This document shows positions 1-8,053 of a stretch of 64,000 nucleotides of DNA, one piece after another. A model generated the notes under the pieces. It worked only from the letters and a program-made list of their open reading frames with translations. It was not told the DNA's origin and searched no databases. Both the position numbers and the translations under genes were made by a program. The stretch is taken from positions 855,154-919,153 of the forward strand of contig NZ_SOCE01000001.1 of assembly GCF_004365175.1 (NCBI RefSeq), written 5' to 3'. Numbering within the stretch: position 1 is the stretch's first letter; the number at the start of each line of letters is the position of its first letter. The DNA comes from Kribbella voronezhensis (GTDB lineage Bacteria > Actinomycetota > Actinomycetes > Propionibacteriales > Kribbellaceae).

Positions 1-1937
1 CGGAGGTGTTCGTTGAGTGTGCGGCCGCCGTAGCCGCGGGCCTTGAGCTTCACGGTCAGCGGTTTGGTGCCGGTGTTCTCGAGTTCCACGTGCAGTGAGG
101 TTCCGGCACTGCTGGCCCGTACGTCGAGACCCGCCGCGACGCCGTCAGTCGAGCCGGCCAGCTCGACCCAGAAGCGGTTCGGTCCTTGAACGGAGAGCTC
201 GTACGGACCGGACACCGCGATGTCGCGGAAGAGTTGTCCGCGGACGTCGACGTGGGCCGGCGCGGGCAGTTCACCGCCGTACGGATAGAGGGTGAAGTGC
301 GCGGCCTCGTCCGCTTTGTTGCCCAATCGCAGTTTCAGCTTGCCATCGGCAACAAAGCCCGAAACCGACGGCTGGTAAGGCAGAGCGCGAGCCGGACGGC
401 GACCGGGCTCCTGCAGCGGCAGGGCCTGGGTGGTGGGCGGAGTCGGCTTCCAGCGGCTGACCGGCGCCGGTACCGGACCGGGTGCGTCGACCGTCGGCTG
501 ACGGTACGACTTCGTGAAGTCGAACGCCGAGAGCAGGTCGCCGCAGACTGTCCTGCGCCACGAACTGATGTTCGGTTCCCGCACCCCCGTCCAGCGCTCC
601 AGGAACTGGATCACCGAGGTGTGGTCGGCGACCTGCGAGTTCACGTGGCCGCCGACGGTCCACGGCGACACCACGGTCATCGGAACGCGCGGGCCGAGAC
701 CGATCGGCCGGCCGGAGTACCAGTCGTCGCCCTCACCCGAGGCGGGCCGCGGGGCGACGGGCGGCGGGACATGGTCGAAGTACCCGTCGTTCTCGTCGAA
801 GTTGATCAGCAGCACGGTCTTCGACCAGGTCTCCGGATCCGAGGCGATCGCGTCGAGCAGGTCGTAGACGAGGTTCGCACTGCCGACCGGTGTCGACACG
901 CTCGGGTGCTCGGAGTCGACTGCCGACGGGACCAGCCAGCTGACCTGGGGTAGCTTGCCGGCCTTGATGTCCGCGCGAACCCGGCGTACGAGTGACTCCG
1001 GCTCGCTGCGGTACATCGCCTGGTAGAACAGCTTCTGGTCCTTGGCCGGCTGCAACGCGACGGCAGCCTTCAGTTGAGCGAGCGCCTCGGCCTGCTCGGC
1101 CGGAGTCTTGTCTAACAACCGGTCGTAGAACTCCTCGGTGGTCCGGTAGCCACCCGGAACGGTACTGAGGATCCGGTGCCCGAGTTCCTTGAAAGTCTTG
1201 AAGTACTCGACGGCGTTGTCGGTGAAGTTGTCCCACTCCTGGTAGATCTGCCAGGACACCCCGGCCGCTTCCAGCCGTTCCGGGTACGCCGTCCAGTCGT
1301 AGCCGGCGTGGTCGTAGTCGTACGCCGCGTTGGTGACCGCGCGCTGCGTAGTACCCGGTTCGTAGCCGGTCGTGCCGGACCACAGGTAGTTCCGGTTCGG
1401 GTTGGTCGAGCCGTTCACCGAGCAGTGGTAGGCGTCGAGGATCGTGAAGGTCTCGGCCAACTCGTACTGCATCGGGATGTCGCGACGCTCGTAGTGCGTC
1501 ATCGTGGCCGCGGTCTTGGCCTGCACCCAGTCGTCGTTCCAGCCGTTGCTCCAGGCCTGGGTCGCGTCACCGAAGCCGTGCGCGAGCGCGCCGAGGTACT
1601 GGATGTCGTCCGCCTTCCGGCCCGCGTCGGCGGCGGCCCGGCGGATCGAGAACGGGAGCACCTCGCCGCCGCCGGTGACCGGCTGCCGGAAGACCGGCTT
1701 GCCGTTGCGAAGGCGGAGCGGCTGACGGTCGCCGTACCCGCGCACGCCGCGCAGCGTGCCGTAGTAGTGGTCGAACGAGCGGTTCTCCTGCATCAGGACG
1801 ATCACGTGCTCGACAGCCCGCAGGCCGCCCGGTCGCATCGGTTGCGCCATCGCGGTGTGCAGCGACGGTGGGAGCAGCGAGAGCGCTGCCCCACCGGCAG
1901 CTGAACCAAGCAGGAGACGGCGGGAGATCTCAGTCAT
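1..1937 (-). CDS. Phosphocholine-type phospholipase C (3' end outside window)
   Basis: Secreted phospholipase C of the bacterial phosphoesterase family; such enzymes cut phospholipid head groups outside the cell and help phosphate scavenging. The translation starts MTEISRRLLLGSAAGG, a twin-arginine signal (RR at residues 6-7) with a following Ala/Leu stretch, then the family signature ENRSFDHYYG near residue 52 and DENDGYFDHV near residue 365. From about residue 500 the sequence looks like the C-terminal beta domains of this family. About 645 codons are visible and the frame is still open at base 1, so the C-terminus is missing. The ATG has no Shine-Dalgarno; TAGCGT lies 7 nt upstream (1945-1950), so the mRNA is probably leaderless. 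It is separated from aroG, which reads the same way. Confidence 0.9.
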   Translation of the reverse strand, partial: MTEISRRLLLGSAAGGAALSLLPPSLHTAMAQPMRPGGLRAVEHVIVLMQENRSFDHYYGTLRGVRGYGDRQPLRLRNGKPVFRQPVTGGGEVLPFSIRRAAADAGRKADDIQYLGALAHGFGDATQAWSNGWNDDWVQAKTAATMTHYERRDIPMQYELAETFTILDAYHCSVNGSTNPNRNYLWSGTTGYEPGTTQRAVTNAAYDYDHAGYDWTAYPERLEAAGVSWQIYQEWDNFTDNAVEYFKTFKELGHRILSTVPGGYRTTEEFYDRLLDKTPAEQAEALAQLKAAVALQPAKDQKLFYQAMYRSEPESLVRRVRADIKAGKLPQVSWLVPSAVDSEHPSVSTPVGSANLVYDLLDAIASDPETWSKTVLLINFDENDGYFDHVPPPVAPRPASGEGDDWYSGRPIGLGPRVPMTVVSPWTVGGHVNSQVADHTSVIQFLERWTGVREPNISSWRRTVCGDLLSAFDFTKSYRQPTVDAPGPVPAPVSRWKPTPPTTQALPLQEPGRRPARALPYQPSVSGFVADGKLKLRLGNKADEAAHFTLYPYGGELPAPAHVDVRGQLFRDIAVSGPYELSVQGPNRFWVELAGSTDGVAAGLDVRASSAGTSLHVELENTGTKPLTVKLKARGYGGRTLNEHL

Positions 1938-2050
1938 GCGTCGGACGCTAATTCACCACCGCGGCCTCGCGGGATGGCTGTGAGCGTTGATTCGCCTGAA
2001 GTTCACGCGCCCGTACTGCGGGACGCTGTCACCGTGTCGGCGAAGTCACC

Positions 2051-3139
2051 TCACGCGTCCGTACTGCGTCGCGCGAGCACGGCATCGCGCAGGTTGGTGA
2101 GCGTCGCCTCGGTCGTGTCCCAGCCCATGCAGGCGTCGGTGATCGACTGTCCGTAGGTGAGCTCGCTGGTCGGGTCGAGATCCTGCCGACCCTCGACCAG
2201 GAAGGACTCCAGCATCACGCCGACGACCGCATTGTTGCCGCTGGCAACCTGTTCGCCGATCTCGGCCGCGACCTCGGGCTGGCGGCGGTGGTCCTTGCGG
2301 CTGTTCCCGTGGCTCGCGTCGATGACCACCCGCTCGGCCACACCAGCCTTGCGGAGCAGTTCCTGGGCACCCGCGACGGAGTCCGCGTCGTAGTTCGGGC
2401 CGGCGTCCGAGCCACGCAGGACGAGATGGCAGTCGGGATTGCCGCGGGTGTGCAGGATCGCGGGCGCGCCGTCGTGGTCGATACCGGTGAAGACGTGCGG
2501 GACGGCGGCCGCCTTGATCGCGTCGACCGCGGTACCGATGCTGCCGTCGGGCCGGTTCTTCATCCCGATCGGCATCGACAGGCCGGACGACAACTGCCGG
2601 TGCACCTGGCTCTCGACGGTCCGCGCGCCGATGGCGCCCCAGCCGACGGTGTCCGCGATGTACTGCGGCGTGATCGGGTCGAGGAACTCGCAACCGACCG
2701 GGAGCCCCTGGGCCAGTACTTCGAGCAGCAGGGCGCGGGCGGTCCGCAGGCCCTTGTTCACATCGCCGCTGCCGTCGAGGTCGGGGTCGTTGATCAGGCC
2801 CTTCCAGCCGAGGGTGGAGCGCGGCTTCTCGAAGTACACGCGCATCACCACGAGCAGCCCGTCGGAGAGTCGCTCGGCGATCGGCTTCAGGCGCTCGGCG
2901 TACTCGAGGGCGGCCTTGGCGTCGTGGACCGAACAGGGGCCGACGACAACGAGCAGGCGGTCGTCGGTGCCGTTGAGAACGTCGGCGACGGCTTGTCTTT
3001 GAGCGACGACGGCCTCGGCGAGGGCGTTGCTCAGCGGGAGTTCGTCGTGCAGGGCCAGCGGGGTGATCAACGGGACGGTCTTCTCGATCCGTCTGTCCAC
3101 GACCGCTGGTGGGGTGGCCTGGCTGGGGAGGGTGTTCAT
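2051..3139 (-). CDS. aroG: 3-deoxy-7-phosphoheptulonate (DAHP) synthase, class I
   Basis: Condenses phosphoenolpyruvate and erythrose 4-phosphate to DAHP, the first step of the shikimate pathway to Phe, Tyr and Trp; cytoplasmic. The 362 residues match the usual length (about 350) of the AroF/G/H class. Visible family motifs are VVGPCSVHD near residue 88, MRVYFEKPRSTLGWKGLINDP (first half near residue 121), MPIGMKNRPDG near residue 195, and IDASHGNSRKDH near residue 273, which carries the metal/phosphate-binding His. The ATG at 3139 is preceded by a GGAAAGG ribosome site. A 22-residue aromatic leader peptide and a hairpin with a T tract lie in the 5' leader, so transcription attenuation by aromatic amino acid supply is likely. 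This is the only aromatic pathway gene in the window. Confidence 0.96.
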   Translation of the reverse strand: MNTLPSQATPPAVVDRRIEKTVPLITPLALHDELPLSNALAEAVVAQRQAVADVLNGTDDRLLVVVGPCSVHDAKAALEYAERLKPIAERLSDGLLVVMRVYFEKPRSTLGWKGLINDPDLDGSGDVNKGLRTARALLLEVLAQGLPVGCEFLDPITPQYIADTVGWGAIGARTVESQVHRQLSSGLSMPIGMKNRPDGSIGTAVDAIKAAAVPHVFTGIDHDGAPAILHTRGNPDCHLVLRGSDAGPNYDADSVAGAQELLRKAGVAERVVIDASHGNSRKDHRRQPEVAAEIGEQVASGNNAVVGVMLESFLVEGRQDLDPTSELTYGQSITDACMGWDTTEATLTNLRDAVLARRSTDA

Positions 3140-3206
3140 CAGTGGGGACCTTTCCGCCGGACTTCCGCGGTCGATCCCGTGGTCAGCGCCGGCTGCGAAT
3201 GAGAAA

Positions 3207-3230
3207 AGGCAAGGACGGATGTCCTTGCCT
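3207..3230 (-). terminator. Attenuator-type terminator before aroG
   Basis: Perfect 10-bp stem AGGCAAGGAC / GTCCTTGCCT with a 4-nt loop. On the minus strand the stem is followed by TTTCTC, a short T tract. It sits between the leader peptide stop (3260) and the aroG ATG (3139), the normal place for a regulatory terminator. I did not find an unambiguous anti-terminator partner by eye. Confidence 0.78.
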
Positions 3231-3259
3231 CGAGCCGGCTGGTGGAACTTGGTCAGGCG

Positions 3260-3328
3260 TCAGCGATCGGCTGAGTCGCCCGGCACCACAGCCGGCCACT
3301 CAAAAAATCGCCAATAGCAACGCTTCAC
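3260..3328 (-). CDS. Aromatic-rich leader peptide of aroG
   Basis: A 22-residue reading frame, GTG at 3328 to TGA at 3260, in the leader of aroG. It begins MKRCYWRFFEWPAVV and so packs Tyr, Trp, Phe, Phe, Trp into residues 5-11, with all three aromatic amino acids that the downstream pathway makes. TATCGT lies 7 nt before the GTG, with no ribosome site, so it may be translated from the first base of the transcript. The stop lies about 30 nt before the terminator-like hairpin. Ribosome stalling at the aromatic cluster would be expected to change folding of that hairpin. The role is inferred from the classic trp/phe leader design; the reading frame itself was checked codon by codon. Confidence 0.8.
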   Translation of the reverse strand: MKRCYWRFFEWPAVVPGDSADR

Positions 3329-3439
3329 GTCCGAAACGATAGCACCCGCCTCCCACCCCGCCTTGGCGGTGGTGAGTAACCGGGGGTGTTCGTTCGTCGT
3401 TGAGGGTCGCAACGACATGTTGATGTTCTAAGGGGTGCA

Positions 3440-3787
3440 GTGAGGCCGCGAACGTTCGAACTGGTCAGGTACCACGACCTCAGCGGGGTGTCCGGGACCG
3501 GTGTGGTGGCCGAGGGCTGCGTGTTCACCGACGGTTCGGTGGCGCTGCGCTGGCGCGGCAACAATCCTGCGACGGCGGTGTGGCCTGATCTCGAGTCGGT
3601 GCTCGCGGTGCACGGTCATCACGGCGCGACCGAGGTCCGCTGGCTCGAGCCCGAGAGGTCCGAGCCTGATATCGACCAACTGTTCGGCACCTCCCACACC
3701 GTGCGCCCGCCGACCGGCATCGCCGACCCGTCCGGTCTGCCGACGCCGCATCCCCGCGGCTGGGCCGCCGCCCGCCACCTCCGCTGA
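3440..3787 (+). CDS. Conserved-looking hypothetical protein, 115 residues
   Basis: I do not recognise a family. The frame starts with GTG after an AAGGGG ribosome-site-like stretch and has the strong third-position GC of a real gene. The protein is soluble with no signal peptide or membrane segment. The first 70 residues look like a compact beta-rich domain (FELVRYHDLSGVSGTGVVAEG, first 20 shown in part; then GSVALRWRG), and the last 35 are Pro/Gly-rich and probably flexible. It is divergent from aroG across the leader region and reads toward the histidine phosphatase gene 200 nt away. No function can be given. Confidence 0.7.
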   Translation: MRPRTFELVRYHDLSGVSGTGVVAEGCVFTDGSVALRWRGNNPATAVWPDLESVLAVHGHHGATEVRWLEPERSEPDIDQLFGTSHTVRPPTGIADPSGLPTPHPRGWAAARHLR

Positions 3788-3985
3788 CCCGTCCGCTCGG
3801 CGGAGCAATCGACCGCAGTACCACCGACCCGCAGTACCACTGACCGCAGTACCACCAACCGCACGGGAGCCACCGCCATGGACCTCACTGCCGATCGGCC
3901 GCGCCTGCTGCCCACCCTCGACCCGTCGTGGACGACACCACTGGGCAACCAGCGGTTCGGGAGTTTGTCAGGTAGAACTGGGCTC

Positions 3986-4534
3986 GTGACACAGATCTAC
4001 CTGGTCCGGCACGGTGAGCCGGACTACACGCCCGTCGACAGCCGGGGCTGGCCCGGTATGGCGGCCGACACCGCGCCGCTCAGCACCGACGGCGCCAAGC
4101 AGGCCGAAGCCGTCGCGGATCTGCTCAGCGGCATCGGCGCGACGTACCTGGTCACCTCGCCGTTCACCCGGGCACTGCAGAGCGCCGCGATCATCGGCCA
4201 CCGCCTGGCGCTCGGCGTACGGGTCGACTACGACCTGCGCGACTGGCTGCCGGACAGCACGGGCTCCTGGCGTGGGGCGGCCGACGTACGGGCCGCACGG
4301 GCGGAGTTCGACGAGTACGGCGGGGAATGGCCGGAGGGGATCCGGCGGCCCTGGGAGCCGCTGTCGCGGGTTCGTGAGCGGGCGCGGGCCGCGTTGGCCC
4401 GGCATACGGCGAGCACGGACGGCCCGGTGCTGGCGATCACGCACGCCTTGGTGATCGAGGCACTCACCGGCGTACCGAACACGGCGCACGGCACCCACGA
4501 GTACTACCGGTACGACCCGGCCGACGACGCCTGA
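3986..4534 (+). CDS. Histidine phosphatase (phosphoglycerate mutase-like)
   Basis: Cytoplasmic phosphatase of the histidine phosphatase superfamily; substrate unknown. It carries the phospho-acceptor motif LVRHGEPDY at residues 5-13, SPFTRALQSA near residue 57 and the second catalytic His in ITHALVIEAL near residue 150. The 182-residue length fits the small actinobacterial members. I chose the GTG at 3986, which puts the catalytic motif at the N-terminus as is usual. A hexamer TAGAAC ends 7 nt before it, which suits a leaderless message. An in-frame ATG at 3878 would add 36 residues of low-complexity sequence lacking the motif and is less likely. It ends 16 nt before the crcB pair. Confidence 0.85.
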   Translation: MTQIYLVRHGEPDYTPVDSRGWPGMAADTAPLSTDGAKQAEAVADLLSGIGATYLVTSPFTRALQSAAIIGHRLALGVRVDYDLRDWLPDSTGSWRGAADVRAARAEFDEYGGEWPEGIRRPWEPLSRVRERARAALARHTASTDGPVLAITHALVIEALTGVPNTAHGTHEYYRYDPADDA

Positions 4535-4550
4535 GCGCTATTCTCGACCA

Positions 4551-4997
4551 GTGCCTGCCGACGGATCAGCCGAGTCCGTGGCCCCGTCGTCCGCGCTGGA
4601 GCGCGCCGGCCGCGTAGCGCCACCACTGGCCGCAGTACTCGCGGTGATCGCACTGGGCGGCGTGGTCGGGTCCCTGGCCCGCTACGGGCTCGCTGAGGCG
4701 TTCCCGCACAGTGCGGGGAGCTTCCCGGGGGCGACGTTCGGCACGAACGTTCTCGGGTGCTTCCTCATCGGCGTACTGCTCGCCCGGCTCACGCCGCTGT
4801 CGCATCCCCTGCTGCGACCGTTCCTGGGGACTGGGATTCTCGGTGGGTTCACCACGTTCTCGACCTTCGCTGTGGACACGGACCGGCTGCTGCCGGACCA
4901 CGTGGTCGTGGCGTTGCTGTACTTCTTCGGGACGGTCTTGACGGCTCTCGTCGCGACGCTTCTCGGTGAGCTGACAGCCAAGGGTGTACGCCGGTGA
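4551..4997 (+). CDS. crcB: Fluoride channel subunit CrcB/Fluc, first copy
   Basis: Membrane fluoride exporter subunit that lowers cytoplasmic fluoride. At 148 residues with four hydrophobic segments it fits the family, plus about 30 extra N-terminal residues. Diagnostic motifs are GGVVGSLARYG near residue 36, TNVLGCFLIG near residue 65 and GGFTTFSTF near residue 100. GTG is the start: TATTCT at 4539-4544 ends 6 nt before it, with no ribosome site, so a leaderless message is likely. The stop overlaps the start of a second crcB by 4 nt, so the two are co-translated and likely form the heterodimer seen for paired Fluc genes in Gram-positive bacteria. I saw no fluoride riboswitch in the short upstream gap. 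Confidence 0.93.
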   Translation: MPADGSAESVAPSSALERAGRVAPPLAAVLAVIALGGVVGSLARYGLAEAFPHSAGSFPGATFGTNVLGCFLIGVLLARLTPLSHPLLRPFLGTGILGGFTTFSTFAVDTDRLLPDHVVVALLYFFGTVLTALVATLLGELTAKGVRR

Positions 4998-5356
4998 ACC
5001 TCCTGCTGATCGCCGCCGGAGCCGCAGTGGGCGCTCCCCTGCGCTACCTGACCGACAAGCACCTCGTACACCGGCTCCTGGTCGGCACCACCACCGGCAC
5101 ACCGTTCCCGTGGGGCACTTTGACGGTGAACGTCCTCGGCAGCTTCCTCCTCGGCCTGATGACCGGCACCACCAACCACCCGATGACGCTCCTGCTCGGC
5201 GTCGGCTTCTGCGGCGCCTTCACGACGTACAGCACCTTCGCCGCCGAAACCACCGCCCTGGCCACCACCGGCCACCCCACCAAGGCAGCTCTGAACGTGG
5301 TGCTGAACCTCGCCGCCGGGTTAAGCGCCGCGATCCTCGGCGCCACAATCAGTTAG
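4994..5356 (+). CDS. crcB: Fluoride channel subunit CrcB/Fluc, second copy
   Basis: Second Fluc subunit, 120 residues, four membrane segments. It starts at a GTG that overlaps the stop of the first copy (GTGA), so translation is coupled. Motifs mirror the partner: GAAVGAPLRYL at residues 7-17, VNVLGSFLLG near residue 43 and CGAFTTYSTF near residue 74. Pairs of divergent crcB genes usually make an obligate heterodimer with antiparallel subunits. After the stop there are about 200 nt (5357-5557) in which I see no gene and no clear terminator, up to the 3' end of the MerR gene on the other strand. Confidence 0.93.
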   Translation: MNLLLIAAGAAVGAPLRYLTDKHLVHRLLVGTTTGTPFPWGTLTVNVLGSFLLGLMTGTTNHPMTLLLGVGFCGAFTTYSTFAAETTALATTGHPTKAALNVVLNLAAGLSAAILGATIS

Positions 5357-5557
5357 GTACTTCCGCGGTGATGGTCGCCCGTGGGTTGCAGCGGGCGGTG
5401 GAGTCTTCAGCGGCTAGGTCGGAGGGCGGCTGGCTTCCGGGTACCGGCGACGCTGGCTCGCCTTCGGGGGACGCTCGACTAGGTGCAGCCGTGCGCTGTT
5501 TCGGTCGCGACGGCGGAGCGGCGTGCTGGGGTGGGTGGGTTGAGCGCCCGACGAAGG

Positions 5558-6502
5558 CTAGCGGTGGGCGGCGGTTACCAGAGCGTCTACGGCGTCGGCG
5601 AGGGTGGGGACCCAGCCGGTGGGGGTGCCTAGGGCTTGCCAGCCGGGGCCGCCGATGACGAGGGAGTACGACGGGCGGGTGCGGGCCAAGGTCTGGAGCG
5701 CCTCCGCGTCTGCGGTTCTGGGGGCGCTGGACCAGATGAAGACGGCGGCCGGGCGGATTCGGCGTACGGCGGCTGACAGGGAGTTGATCGGCGTTGCCGC
5801 GCCGAGGGTTTGCACGCGGACGCCTCGCTCGGCCAGCGCAGCTGCCAGAGCCAGTAGCGGCAGCGCGTGGTCTTCCAGCTCGAGACAAGCCAGTACTACG
5901 GGGCGCGTGCTCTCGTCCGGCTTGTGGCGCTCGATTGCTCGGCGGGTGTGGTACCGAAGCCCTCCCGCGACCGCGTCCGACGCGAGGTGCTCGACCTCGA
6001 TGCACTTGCCGGTTCGCTCCCACTGCTCGCCGACACCGACCAGCAGCGGCACCAGCCTGCTGGTCCACGCCTCGACGGCGCCGGAGCGGTCGAGGCTGCG
6101 GGCGATCTCGTGGGTCAGCCGCATGCCGTCCATCTCGTTCGCGAGCTGGAACAGGTCGGCCGCCTCGACCGGCTTGGCGGCGCGGGGCCGGCGGACGAGG
6201 GTGCGGGGGCCGTCGGCAACGGAAGTGGCCGATGTCACATTGGGTGATCGCACGGGGTAGATCCGGTCACGAACGGTCGAGGCGGCCTCGGCGGTCGGGA
6301 CACCGGAGTTCACCAGTTTGACCATCGCGCGCAGCCGGGCGAGATCTTCCGGGCTGTACCGGCGGTGACCGCCTGCTGAGCGTGCGCTCGGGCTCAACCC
6401 GTACCGCCGCTCCCAGCTTCGCAGGGTGGGCGCGGCGATCCCCAGGCGTCGCGCGGCCGCGCTCACGGTGAGGGTTTCGGAGTCGGTCGGCACGCCGTTC
6501 AT
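5558..6502 (-). CDS. MerR-family regulator with B12-binding domain (CarH/LitR-like)
   Basis: DNA-binding regulator of 314 residues. The N-terminus is a MerR winged helix (LTVSAAARRLGIAAPTLRSW, residues 10-29; then RRYGLSPSARSAGGHRRY). The second half has the cobalamin-binding fold of light-sensing CarH/LitR: the upper-axial motif W-x9-EH is present (WERTGKCIEVEH, near residue 160) and the lower-axial His is present as EDHALP, where the family usually has E/DxHxxG; here the Gly is Pro. So B12 binding is possible but not certain. The ATG at 6502 is preferred to one 13 codons upstream because it puts the helix motif at the normal distance. It is divergent from the WhiB gene, and a 6-2-6 palindrome lies in its own promoter spacer. 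Confidence 0.85.
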   Translation of the reverse strand: MNGVPTDSETLTVSAAARRLGIAAPTLRSWERRYGLSPSARSAGGHRRYSPEDLARLRAMVKLVNSGVPTAEAASTVRDRIYPVRSPNVTSATSVADGPRTLVRRPRAAKPVEAADLFQLANEMDGMRLTHEIARSLDRSGAVEAWTSRLVPLLVGVGEQWERTGKCIEVEHLASDAVAGGLRYHTRRAIERHKPDESTRPVVLACLELEDHALPLLALAAALAERGVRVQTLGAATPINSLSAAVRRIRPAAVFIWSSAPRTADAEALQTLARTRPSYSLVIGGPGWQALGTPTGWVPTLADAVDALVTAAHR

Positions 6503-6545
6503 GATGCCTGCCCCGGGCCGCCGAACGGCAGAAATCGCCACCTGC

Positions 6546-6575
6546 TGATAACAACTCGACCGAGTTTCGAGACAA
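6546..6575 (-). promoter_or_regulatory. MerR gene promoter with palindrome in the spacer
   Basis: Reading the minus strand: TTGTCT at 6575-6570, an 18-nt spacer, then TTATCA at 6551-6546. The spacer contains the perfect inverted repeat AACTCG-N2-CGAGTT (6553-6566). MerR-type proteins normally bind a dyad between the -35 and -10 elements, so this fits autoregulation by the product of this gene. Binding is inferred. Confidence 0.6.
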
Positions 6576-6581
6576 CAAGGG

Positions 6582-6610
6582 TTGAACTGCGCATGAGTTG
6601 AGCATAGTTT
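6582..6610 (+). promoter_or_regulatory. Promoter of the WhiB gene
   Basis: TTGAAC (6582-6587), 17-nt spacer, TAGTTT (6605-6610), 45 nt before the start codon. It is close to the vegetative sigma consensus. CAAC-N4-GTTG at 6573-6584 overlaps the -35 side. Confidence 0.55.
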
Positions 6611-6655
6611 TCACCGAGCGCCCGTCCGCGCTCACGGTGAGTCAAGGAGGTTGCC

Positions 6656-6949
6656 ATGTCGAGAGGGATGCCTCGCCTACCCCGCCCGCTCATGGATCTG
6701 TGGGACTGGCAGTCGCAGGCCGCGTGCCGCGACGTCAACCCGGAGCTGTTCTTCTCCCCCGAATCGGAGCGTGGCGTTCGCAAACGCGCTCGCGAGATGG
6801 TGGCCAAGTCGCTCTGCGGTACCTGTCCGGTCCAGCCCGAGTGCCGTCAGCACGCTCTCTCCGTCGGGGAGCCGTACGGCGTCTGGGGCGGCACCACGGA
6901 ATCCGAGCGGGACAACGTGGTACTTGCCGAACACAGGAAGTCCGCCTGA
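6656..6949 (+). CDS. WhiB-family iron-sulfur regulator, WhiD/WhiB3-like
   Basis: Small [4Fe-4S] transcription regulator that works with the primary sigma factor. The 97 residues hold the four ligand cysteines: C24 in AACRD, then LCGTCPVQPEC (C54, C57, C63), followed by the family turn GVWGG near residue 75. The N-terminus LWDWQSQAACRD, the LFFSPESERG stretch and HALSVGEPYGVWGG resemble WhiD of Streptomyces and WhiB3 of mycobacteria rather than WhiB1, WhiA-type or WblA. AAGGAGG at 6644-6650 is a near-perfect ribosome site 5 nt before the ATG. It is divergent from the B12-domain MerR gene, and the two promoters face away from a shared 150-nt region, so cross-regulation is possible. A strong hairpin follows. 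Confidence 0.9.
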   Translation: MSRGMPRLPRPLMDLWDWQSQAACRDVNPELFFSPESERGVRKRAREMVAKSLCGTCPVQPECRQHALSVGEPYGVWGGTTESERDNVVLAEHRKSA

Positions 6950-6992
6950 CGGCCCGCGCGGGAAGCGGCACTCCGGTGCCCGATCAGACCCT

Positions 6993-7031
6993 CCCGGGTC
7001 CGGTTGCTCGGCCAGAGCAGCCGGACCCGGG
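6993..7031 (+). terminator. Hairpin terminator after the WhiB gene
   Basis: CCCGGGTCCGG pairs with CCGGACCCGGG (11 bp) with an inner TGCTC/GAGCA extension. There is no T tract, as is common for actinobacterial hairpin terminators. Confidence 0.65.
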
Positions 7032-7147
7032 CCCCACCACCCGCCGAAAGCAAACCCTCGAAATTCAAGGGGTGGCAGAACGGCAGTGAGTGGAATCGAT
7101 GCCAGGCGCAGCGTTCAGTACTTCGGCATGCCGGCGACCGGCTCGGC

Positions 7148-8053
7148 TCAGGTCGAGCGGGTCAGGCCGCGGGAGCGTAGTACGGAGTTCTCCAGGGGTC
7201 TGAAGACGAGCAGTTCGATGCCGACGCCGACGACGAAGATCAAGATGATGCCGGCGAAGACCAGCGAGATGTCCGACAGCGACATGCCGTTGTGCAGGTA
7301 CTGACCGAGGCCCTCGCCCAGGTCGGGTGAGGTCGCGATCAGTTCGGCCGCCATCAGCGAGCGCCAGGAGAAGGCCCAGCCCTGCTTCAGCCCGCCCAGG
7401 AACCCGGGCAGCGCGGCCGGCAGCAGGATGTACCTGATCCCACCGACCCGCGAGGCGCCCAGGGCCTGGCCGACCCGCGGCAGGATCGGCGGCACCTGGT
7501 CGAGACCGGACACCAGGCCGTTGGCGATCGACGGTACGGCGCCGAGCAGGACGACCCAGTAGATCGCGCGGTCGTTCAGGCCGAACCAAAGGATCGCCGC
7601 GGGCACCCAGGCCACCGAGGGCAGGCTCTGCAGACCGGACACGAGCGGACCGATCCCCCGCCGGACCACCTTGAGATTGGCGATCGCCAGGCCGAGCGGC
7701 ACCGCGATCACCAGCGAGATGGCGAACCCGATCACGGCCCGGTGCACCGAGACCCAGAACAGGTCCACGATCTTGCCGGTGGTGACGAGGCTCCAGATGT
7801 TGGCCCACACCGCCGACGGCGCCGGGAGCTTGTACTCCTCCCAGATCGCGGCCGCCCACAGCGCCTGCCAGATCCCGATCATCAGTGCGATCGCGACGAC
7901 CGGCGGCAGGACCCGGGCCGCGAGTCGCTTGGCCACCGCCGCCGGGCCGGTCGCCCGGTCGGACAGCGGCGTGTCGAGGGCATCCAGACCGGCTCCGACG
8001 GACTCGGCGTCGGCCCGTGCGACCCGTTCTTCCAGGCTCGCCTCAGGCTGCAT
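7148..8053 (-). CDS. ABC transporter permease, sulfonate/nitrate/taurine type
   Basis: Membrane permease of the SsuC/TauC/NrtB class, 301 residues. After an acidic 45-residue cytoplasmic lead there are about six membrane segments. The EAA loop that docks on the ATPase is visible as GQALGASRVGGIRYILLPAA (about residues 199-218). Together with the overlapping ATPase gene and the upstream binding-protein gene it forms a complete importer in the order binding protein, ATPase, permease. The start overlaps the ATPase gene end by 11 nt, so translation is coupled. The substrate cannot be read from the permease; aliphatic sulfonate, taurine, nitrate or a thiamine-precursor-like molecule are all possible for this class. 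Confidence 0.9.
   Translation of the reverse strand: MQPEASLEERVARADAESVGAGLDALDTPLSDRATGPAAVAKRLAARVLPPVVAIALMIGIWQALWAAAIWEEYKLPAPSAVWANIWSLVTTGKIVDLFWVSVHRAVIGFAISLVIAVPLGLAIANLKVVRRGIGPLVSGLQSLPSVAWVPAAILWFGLNDRAIYWVVLLGAVPSIANGLVSGLDQVPPILPRVGQALGASRVGGIRYILLPAALPGFLGGLKQGWAFSWRSLMAAELIATSPDLGEGLGQYLHNGMSLSDISLVFAGIILIFVVGVGIELLVFRPLENSVLRSRGLTRST

Noticed and set aside
4535..4551. Fluoride riboswitch before crcB
   Set aside because: Only 16 nt separate the genes; no pseudoknot core is present.
5357..5557. Small gene between crcB and the MerR gene
   Set aside because: Only shadow-like frames without ribosome sites are seen in these 200 nt.
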